DNA of 64,000 nucleotides from Ascaris suum (taxonomy: Eukaryota > Nematoda > Chromadorea > Rhabditida > Ascarididae): assembly GCA_013433145.1 (NCBI GenBank), contig CM024173.1, positions 11,986,322 to 12,050,321 on the forward strand. The letters are read 5' to 3'. This document shows, in pieces, positions 56,104-64,000 of this stretch (its first letter is position 1; every line of letters begins with the position of its first letter). Below the pieces are notes generated by a model. The model was given only the letters and a program-made list of their open reading frames with translations. It ran no database searches and was not told the DNA's origin. The position numbers were made by a program, and so were the translations under genes.

Positions 56104-56613
56104 CTGCTGCAATCAATGAGAATATTTCATCACTCGATTGATAGAAATTCTGCGCAGTTTAACTGATGCTCAAAAAACAATAGAATAAATGATATCAAAA
56201 TGTAAATAAATTTCAAATAGATCAACAATAAAAAGATATCCAAACTATTTTTTATACGTTTAAGTCGAATGAACACCAAAAAATGTGAATCTCTCGATTT
56301 TATGTCACAAAAGTTTCCGAATAAATATCGAAAAAAATTTCGCGAATCGAAGCCACTTTTTTAGAGGAAACGCCGGAAAAAAAAAATTCAAGCGTTACAG
56401 AAGATGCGAAAATACGACGGAATATAAACAATTCCTCGTCGCATTTCAACGCACTACTTAGAGATTCCACTTAAGGAAATACTCAAAAGTGCCAAATCAG
56501 ATTTGGCAATGTGCTTGATGGCTAGTTTGATAGATGAATACAGTGTGAGAATATCTTGAAAAAATTCTTATGATCACTTGGGTAGTTCATGCATCAACAA
56601 AAGGTAGAAACAT

Positions 56614-56676
<63 letters not shown>

Positions 56677-57827
56677 TAACAAACGATCGTAGCACAGATG
56701 AACAACATTGAGCTACAGTACAGCGTTACAGTTAACTATCTAACCAATTCAAGATATTCCATTGAATTTCCATAATGAAGCAATCTCGTGTTCCAACTTT
56801 TTTGAACGAAGCAATAGCAAAAAAAAAGAACAATCGAATTGAAAAACTGTAAGAAAAGACTTATAAAGGAGAAATCTGATATGTATAGAGATGAGAAAAA
56901 TGGAAAATTATAAATGACGCCTAATATAAGCCAATTTCTTCATAAACAATTCGGACATAGTATAGAGATTTGCATACGATACAATAGGGAAGGTGAAACT
57001 GCAGCAAGAGAATCGTTTACGTAGGTATACTGTACCGAGCGAAAAAATAGTGTTCTTAGGATGAGAGATTAATTATTCAATGAGACTTATGATGAAAAGC
57101 TCCGCGCGAAACCTTGCGAGAAACTACTTAAAGCTCTAGAAGGAAGAAAATCTCAAATAAGAAAAGAGCAGAAAGACTAGGAAACTGGAGAAAGTTTTTC
57201 AAAAATTCTCTCATATTAAATATTTTCTCCTCACTTTCTCAGACTTCCGTTCATAGGCTTTTCATATAATTCAGCTCATATATGAAGTGGTTTCTGAGGA
57301 TGGAAGGTGGGTTGCATGCGATCGCTGAAAAGTACAAACGAGCAATGCGAGGATGCAGATGAAAACTGAAACAGTGGATTGACAGTGACGTGACGGTTCA
57401 CCGAATGCGGCACAATACAATACTGTAAGTCAGTCATAGATGCATGAAAGCAACGACGATAAATGCCGTTATACGTGAAAAGAGAACCGGATTATCAAAT
57501 TACATTCGAGGATTATTCAATAACGATGACGTGAAAATTACCCAATCTGCCAACGATCGAATTCATATGATGATGAATTAAAATTGCGAAATGGACTTTC
57601 ACAATAACAAAAAAAAACATCCACTTTAATACCGGATTGCTTTCCACAATGAATGGCATCGCATAATTTTGAAAACACATGAGACAATGTTTAGAAATAC
57701 CAATAATAAAAGATTACCGTATGCTCCATTTCGTTAACTTGCTGATTCATCAACCTTCTAGAAAAAATTATTTCGACTGTCATAAATAAGCATTCGAACG
57801 GAAATGTCCTCCTTTTAAATTATCAAT
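56104..57827. other. Intergenic, contains a (GA)n repeat
   Basis: Upstream region of the secreted-protein gene. Apart from the microsatellite at 56619-56674, only AT-rich sequence with short frames. Confidence 0.5.
56619..56674. repeat. (GA)n microsatellite
   Basis: About 27 GA units, 0.5 kb upstream of the secreted-protein start codon (TC on its strand). Confidence 0.95.
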
Positions 57828-58055
57828 ATGGTTTCCTTAATTGATGATCGATATCTGTTCTTCTCTAGTGAAGGTACACAGTTGGGTGAAAGAAGACGAG
57901 AAAATAGGATATATCGACTTATTCAGCTCGGTTTTCGCAAAGCACTTGATTCAGTTTTCTTGCACCATTTTGCCTATGAAACCGCCACCTTCACAGAGAA
58001 TGAAAGTCCATATTCGAAATGGCTTTGCAGCTTAACAGTAGATGTATACAATTAA
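57828..58055 (+). CDS. Candidate exon, two competing frames
   Basis: One frame starts at ATG 57828 and runs 75 codons (GERRRENRIYRLIQLGF). A second begins after CTTCTCTAG at 57869 and runs 55 codons to 58035 (WVKEDEKIGYIDLFSS). Both read like protein. Either might be an upstream exon of the gene at 58145 or the end of another gene, but no phase-consistent link was found. Confidence 0.3.
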   Translation: MVSLIDDRYLFFSSEGTQLGERRRENRIYRLIQLGFRKALDSVFLHHFAYETATFTENESPYSKWLCSLTVDVYN

Positions 58056-58144
58056 AGTTACAATTTTCCTTCTTGTGAGTTGGACTACTGGTAGTGAAAT
58101 TGTTTAAGCCTTAATATATAGTTCGATTTAATTTTTGGTTTAAG

Positions 58145-60274
58145 TAAATGAACCTCTCAGCTGCTACCAACCCATTGAAACCTTATGCTCATATGCAAAC
58201 GTCGTTAAGGTCTTTGCGGATAAGATTACTGATTACGCTCAACAAGAAGTGCGTTCTTTCAATTGCACCTGAAAAATCAGCGCTTGACGATCGAAAAAAA
58301 ACCAACGGAATTCTCTCTTACGGAATTAGCCTTAGATTTGACTAAATTCAAATGGTTAGCAGCAGCTATTGCGAAGTCTCGTTCAAACTCATGAACCTAT
58401 TAGCTCCACAACCGTTAAGTGCTTTTCAAAGTTAATCGCCTTAATTAGCCCTCCTCTTTAACGACTGCCCGTTGCCGAATGCTTTTTATCGTTTGTTCAT
58501 TGTGCAAATTTTAGCAATAATGAAGTATGCTTCGCACACTTGCTTGTCCAGCTGTGGGCAGGTGGACATATTTTAGGTCAATTTCGGTGAAGATGCTTAA
58601 CGGCACCTCAGCAACTGAGTATTTCACAATCGAAGAAAAACATGCTCGGGATACGATATAAAATGCGTTATCGTGAAGCGTAGACTTTCATGAGAAAATT
58701 TTCCGTAGCGATCGTATTTTTTTCAGTGCCCTTAATTAACCTTTAGAAAGGCCTACCTTTCCTTGATGGATTATTTTTTTTTACTTTTTCCGCCATTATT
58801 GGTTGTTCTCATTCGAAATACCCGTATTAAGAAATTTATGCAGTTAACATAATTGGAACTCTTCATACACTTGTTGAGGAACAAAAGCGCCAATATATGG
58901 AATTTTCAAGGGAGGTTCCATACAAGTTTAGGAGAAATCATATAACGCTTCAACAGTTTGAAAGATCCAGTCTTATGAACCGTAAAGCTAAAATTTCTTG
59001 GAAGAACTCCTATTTGGCAAGGAATTGGGGAAAGGTTTAATATGGCCGCAATGCCATTAGCAAGTAAGTAAAAAGTTAGACTAGAATTTTGTCCGAAGGC
59101 ATTCAAAAGCTCAAGATGCTATGGAAATCTGCGCCATTTGCCCCATAAGACGAAATTTCGCGGCAAATTTCGATGAGAAATGCATTCGTGAAATTGCTAA
59201 ATGTATGGGAAAATATATGTGAAGATTATATATGGAAGTGCGTAAAGCGCGTATTTAACTCAAGATCACGCAACAATCAAAGGTATTGGATGTTTCGACG
59301 GTATAATGATGCTCGGATGGCGATGGCGATGAGAGATGATAATGGTAACACAGTGGGCAATGTTGCCGACACGTGACAACATAGCAATTATCTCCATTTT
59401 GGGGACAATTCCAGCTGAGGTTGCGCCAGCCTACAATGTTGCATATAGGTCGAATTCGCCAAAAAAAAACGGAATTCAACTTCAGCGATGATTGCAAAAT
59501 ATCCGCTGCTATTATGAAACGTGTCCTCGGAATGTCGTTTCGTTACGGCGTTATGAGTAGGCGCTCATGGGGGAATACTCAATGATAAATGAAGTTATCA
59601 TTGTGCATTCGTATAATAAATGAAGTAATCAAATTATACAGTTCGCATCTATCCCACTTATTTGGGATCTTTTCGTTTTACTGTTTTTCCACAAATGGTG
59701 AATCTTTTTCCATTTCCTATGATGTATTGGTCAGTGTATTCAAAGAGAATCCTCTCTGTATTCTGCCATCTATGGTGTATGAGTTTGCAGCAATAGACAA
59801 ATATTGTCACCTTGAATACTCTAGCACCACAAACTTTTTTTACACTTAAATGACTAGCTAGAAAGTTGCAGTAAGGTTTTTAGGAGCCGATTCTTTATTT
59901 TGTGCTCGTGACTGCACTTTATTGTGGGTGAGCATCGCCATAGTTTTTTATAGCAGTATTTATAGCCGTTTATAGCAGTATATGATATTGAGTATGAGTA
60001 GATTTTAGAGGTTTTCATGAACATGACCACATAAAACAGCGTGGATAATATGCTGCAATGCATAGGAGGCATAGTGCTGAACGCTGCGGATGTATCACAT
60101 CGTCGTAAAGCGCGATGGATTACGATGCTTGCGTGTCACATAGTTCTTATGATGGCAAGCAGAGCATTGTTGGCAATTGACGTTGTTATCCACTTTAACA
60201 AAAGTCACACTTCCATTGTGGCCGGGAAAATGCTCACTTTTGTCCATGAGTGCACATTTATGGTGTTGATTTGA
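58145..60274 (+). CDS. Five-exon gene model, helix-rich protein, 5' partial
   Basis: Exons 58145-58252, 58844-58914, 58988-59063, 59150-59282 and 60040-60274, phases 1, 0, 1, 2, open to TGA, about 207 residues without its N-terminus. The text is helical: ANVVKVFADKITDYAQQEV, LVEEQKRQYMEFSRE, then IWQGIGERFNMAAMPLA, a middle basic segment (WKCVKRVFNSRSRNN) and a C-terminal part with hydrophobic stretches (MLACHIVLMMASRALLAI). The strongest single signal is the donor A|GTAAGT at 59064. The first part resembles long amphipathic helices of membrane-curving dimers such as BAR proteins in style only. The stretch 58915-58987 also stays open in the upstream frame, so that small intron may be optional. 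Confidence 0.4.
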
Positions 60275-60598
60275 CATGTAAGGTTTAAATGAATGTGATA
60301 GAATCGATAAAGATGAGAACATCTTCTTAAGTGATAGCTAGAAGACGAGTGATGAAATTCTCCTTGCGGACATCTGTGCCAATTGGAGAATTTCCCACCT
60401 CAAAATTGCGTACTTTCTTGTGATGTGGATTTTAGCTTGCTTGATTTGATTTCTTGGGCAAGCACTATAAAAATTTGAAAAAATTTTGAAAATTGCATAT
60501 TAAGTGCACTTTCGAGAAGAAATTACTTGAATAGTTTTTCGTATAAATTGCTAATGAGTGATGGAAAAATGTAACACATTTAATAACATTCATTTCAG

Positions 60599-60789
60599 TG
60601 GCACATCCCGAGTGCATTTGTTTAGATGCTTATTGCCATAGAATGGATACATTCTTTGTGATGTTTGTGTTTTTGTTGACATTATTCATGGGATTTTCAC
60701 GACCGACTATATCCTGCGCTTCTTTTTCCTTCCAAAAAAAATTTTCCCTCATTTCAAGTGGAGAGTTGTCACTTTATTTAACTAAATAA
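60599..60789 (+). CDS. Possible small secreted peptide or terminal exon
   Basis: A clean acceptor ATTTCAG ends at 60598. ATG 60643 opens 48 codons starting with a hydrophobic leader (MDTFFVMFVFLLTLFMGF), followed by about 23 residues, and the stop overlaps AATAAA. Reading from the acceptor adds a Cys-containing N-terminal part (ECICLDAYC), so it may instead be the last exon of a spliced gene. Confidence 0.3.
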
Positions 60790-61748
60790 AACGAAATATT
60801 TTCATATCTTTGAATTTCGTACTATGTTTTTAAAAAAAATTGACTAATCTGACAAGAAAGTTTGCGAAATTTTTTAAATTTATATTTTTTCGTGGTATAT
60901 TTTCGCTAATTCTTTCTCATAAATTAAGAACCTTGTAAATTCCGCACATTTTTTTCTCCAAAAATTTTCCTCACTATCTCAGGCTATTTTACGGCTTATG
61001 AAAGAAAACCATTTTAAAGAAATTTCTACCTATACGGTGATTAAAATCTATGAGCAGCAAAAATTCTAACAAATTGATTGAGCAACAAATTCGTAAATGT
61101 TTTCATCTATCGCATTGCACATGAATGAGATTACGACTATTCATGAAAAAAAAAACTAGCATAAATATAGCATATTCGGATGCCATTTTTTGCGAATTTC
61201 CACTTTCGGCTTGAGCATTTCCGATTTCAAAAGAATGTGAACATCAAAAAATTGCGATAACTTCACAAAATAAATCATTCGAACAATATGATGTAACATG
61301 GTTGTTGCTATCATAAATTCGATTCCCATTGATTCCTATAAATTCTCATTAATTTCCCAAAACCTATAACCTTATAGTTTCCCACAAACATAAGTAAAAA
61401 TTTTTCATCAATATAATAGCACAAATAAATTCAAAAATTGACATGTTTTGATGATAGACTATGTTTGTATAAATGATTCGAATACGCAAAGCATTACATA
61501 TGAATTATTATTCTTTTAGCTAGAAAATTAATGCATACTATATTCTCTAAATAGCATATTTTCATAATAAATTTCATCAACAATTTTTGACGTATGCTTT
61601 AATTGCTCTCATATAAGCAGGTGACATTTCACAAGCAATTAACCGTATTTTAAATGAAAACAATACATGCTTACCTTCAGTGAATTCACATGCATTCGGC
61701 TGATAAACTACATGCAATTATCGATAATTCTTTTTTTCATTTATTCAA
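60790..61748. other. Intergenic, nothing seen
   Basis: Extremely AT-rich, no supported exon on either strand. Confidence 0.5.
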
Positions 61749-62403
61749 CTAGGCTAGTATTACTTCTCCAGTATTACTTGTCTTTTTAACCTCCACCCAA
61801 TGTGGTCCAGTTAGATGTTTGAATTTCTTTCGCACTTCCGACTTTTCTGATAAGATGCGCATGGAGTAGATGCGCTTGTACGCTTTTAATACATCACGCT
61901 TCCTTGTCTTGAATGAGCTTCGAGGATCGCTGAGCCTATTGTCAGAGGTTGATTTCTTTATTAATAGATCTATCTTGCTGTCACAAATAATTCGCATCCA
62001 CAAATGTACCCCATGTAAAAGCTCCTTTAGCGCACTTTGCGTAGGTCTACAAATTCATTCACATTGGGTTAGTGAACGCCATTTTTGAACCAAATTGCGC
62101 TCAAACCTTATGTCTTAAAAATGAGCTAAGATGATAGCTCTTGTTTAGAGTCAGCTTCAGCTGTTCGATCACTCAGTAAAATCTCTGGATTGTCTTTATA
62201 GCTCTTTGCCTGAATAAGAAAGTATCTGATACTAAACCACCGTTCCGATGCATGCATCAAGTCTACGTCCACTAAGCGAACTGACTCTTAGTCAAGTGAA
62301 TTGCAGAGAAGTGACGTTCCAGACCCCGCTATCTCGCTTTGCTTCTCGAAGAAATATCTGAAGTTTGGACATGCCGGATCCTGAACTCTCCTTAATCGTC
62401 CCA
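61749..62403 (-). CDS. Two 3' exons of a gene of unknown function
   Basis: Exon 62403-62325 (after GTTTCAG, contains RRVQDPACPNFRYFFEK) joins in phase 2 to 62046-61749 (after TTTGTAG), open for 98 codons to TAG with about 62 percent purine-first codons. The last exon is basic (SFKTRKRDVLKAYKRIYS, SEVRKKFKHLTGPHWVEVKK) and reads like a nucleic-acid or ribosome binding surface, but no family is recognised. The first exon is also open in a second frame; the chosen one is the only one that fits the phase. The N-terminal part is not found. Confidence 0.45.
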
Positions 62404-63604
62404 CTGAAACTTTGCAATCATCACGTACCTCAATAAAATTTTCTGCTCAAGTTATTCGCTTTGGTTTGCAAATTACCAGTTCTCTTTGATCATCTTAACA
62501 ATAAGCAGTGGTTGCTTAGATCGTAGGACTTAATGTTTTTAAGAGTTGTTAAAGTACTGCGGCGATCTTGTGGTTTGCCCTGCCAGCCGTTCTAAAATCG
62601 CATTCGAGAATCCCACTCTCCTGTGGCATTCCTTTGAACACTAGAAGAATCGTTTTATTTTCAACTCCACTGGGAGACATTTAGTCGTTAAGATATAGCA
62701 AGCTTCAGAGATCACTTTTCGCAATAATTTAATTGTAAACTATCAGGAAGTTTAAGACGTCTAAATTCTCTATGAATGAATTGAGTTAACGAGGTGTTTC
62801 AGATTATTTCCGGGCCTCATAGATAATTTCCGCTGACAGCCATAATGGACACTAGGTGAACTGCTGACCACTTCTTGACCATTCGATGGTGCAAAAATTT
62901 GCATCAACAGTTATTGTTCTGAAATTTAGCAACTTGTAGATGGCATCATTACGAAACAAACGAATTTTCCTGACAGCTGAGAGCAAATTTTTCTCTGTCG
63001 ACTTAGTATTGTTGGATCCAGCGAGGAGAATTCTTCAAACAGCATACACAAGTAGTCAAATGCTTTTTCCTATATAATTACAGTGTAGCCATAATTCATC
63101 CTTTTCTGTTGGCAGCCAATCGATTATGGCGACTTGCATCCGGTCATTCATCAACTGATTGCATTTATACAGCATACAAGGAAATCCGTAATCAATCAGA
63201 GAGCAATAAGAGAGAGAATTCAGTATCCCATTATCAGTAGATAATGTGGGAAATATTTTATGCTTTTCTTCGTTGTTTTTGGCTATGTTGTTTTATGTTG
63301 GAAATTTTAGTGGCTCAGCAGCGCTCGCTCTATTCTATGAAATGTTTATATACGACATACGGGAATGATTTTGAAAATTGGCTCTAAAGGTTGCAGTTAA
63401 ACTCATTAAGTCAAATTGTGGGCTCCATTTTTTGACAGAATATTGATTGTGATGATTCGGCTCATACTTTACCTAATCAGCTTAGAGCATTTAAAAATAC
63501 AACTGAGAAAAAGAACCTAGAAAATTGACTTGGGAAAAAAAAAGAACTAGATTCATGGTAGCCATGAGGGTGACTTGGATGCTGAAGCACTTTACAGCAT
63601 ACGG
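62404..63604. other. No exon confirmed
   Basis: May hold upstream exons of the minus-strand gene that ends at 61749. No frame with both borders was found. Confidence 0.4.
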
Positions 63605-63919
63605 TTATCGTTCATGCAAGGTTCTGCTTCCGGCTGAATGATTAAAATGCTTTTCCATTCCTATGGTCTTTTCGTTGATTGGCATGTCATATGGTACGAA
63701 CATTACACTACTAAAAAATAGACAAAATATCTTCCATAGTCTCACCCGCTTCAGTGGGCAGTCCACGAAAAAATGAAGGAGATCACTTTTGCTCTGTGCG
63801 AAAAACGTCTCGGAGTCAAATAGTCTAACTAATCTCATTTTTTCCAGATACTGTTTGAAGATAACGAAAAAAACATAGATACCGTAAGGAATTTTATATG
63901 CCATAAAATTTTGAATACA
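63605..63919 (-). CDS. Terminal exon or retroelement remnant, 5' beyond the window
   Basis: After ATCTTGTAG (ends 63920) a frame runs 104 codons to TAA. The part from residue 35 reads SKSDLLHFFVDCPLKRVRLW, which resembles the zinc-binding end of non-LTR retrotransposon polymerases (typically H-LFF-CP-A---W). The C-terminal third has 70 percent purine-first codons. Either a fragment of an old LINE-like element or the last exon of a host gene; ATG at 63904 is an internal candidate start. Confidence 0.35.
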   Translation of the reverse strand, partial: CIQNFMAYKIPYGIYVFFVIFKQYLEKMRLVRLFDSETFFAQSKSDLLHFFVDCPLKRVRLWKIFCLFFSSVMFVPYDMPINEKTIGMEKHFNHSAGSRTLHER

Positions 63920-64000
63920 CTACAAGATCTAATTCTTATTCGACTAAAAAGTGCACATTCCGCAAATTTAATTACCCGCGACGTAATAATACGAATATTT

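Overview
The window is eukaryotic nuclear DNA, AT-rich and intron-rich. I infer a nematode. Splice acceptors are mostly T-rich ending TTTCAG, several first coding exons sit just behind an unpaired acceptor as expected for spliced-leader trans-splicing, and a eukaryotic UDP-galactopyranose mutase gene (present in nematodes and fungi, absent from vertebrates) spans 12 kb. Most exons are too short to stand out as open frames. I built gene models by joining open frames at GT..AG borders whose phases agree and by codon look (purine-first bias). Only two genes are recognised by family; the rest are models of unknown function.

Layout. 1-5 kb: the last three exons of a FAM172A/Arb2-like gene (+). 6.9-7.4 kb: a two-exon gene for a 124-aa protein (-). 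9.7-12.4 kb: a tiny signal-peptide / Thr-rich / hydrophobic-tail protein, probably GPI-anchored (+). 12.4-16.5 kb: no firm gene. 16.6-21.4 kb (copy A) and 25.6-31.8 kb (copy B): two diverged tandem paralogues on the minus strand coding single-pass membrane proteins, with matching intron phases, matching upstream sequence with an octamer (ATGCAAAT), and alignable intron sequence. Between them lie a degenerate minisatellite (22.86-24.14 kb), a TG-rich tract and a short minus-strand gene model.

32.9-35.0 kb: a minus-strand gene model interleaved with the first exon and first intron of the UDP-galactopyranose mutase gene (33.7-45.7 kb, +, ten exons). 46.6-49.7 kb: three minus-strand models of unknown function. 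51.2-56.1 kb: a minus-strand gene for a secreted, highly charged protein with many dibasic sites, carrying two small plus-strand gene models inside its introns. 58.1-60.3 kb: a plus-strand gene model rich in predicted helix. 61.7-64.0 kb: the 3' ends of two minus-strand models, the last perhaps a retrotransposon remnant.

There is no operon logic linking these genes. The recurring theme is dense interleaving and nesting of opposite-strand genes, plus one local segmental duplication. I saw no rRNA, CRISPR array or intact transposon; tRNA genes could not be excluded by eye.
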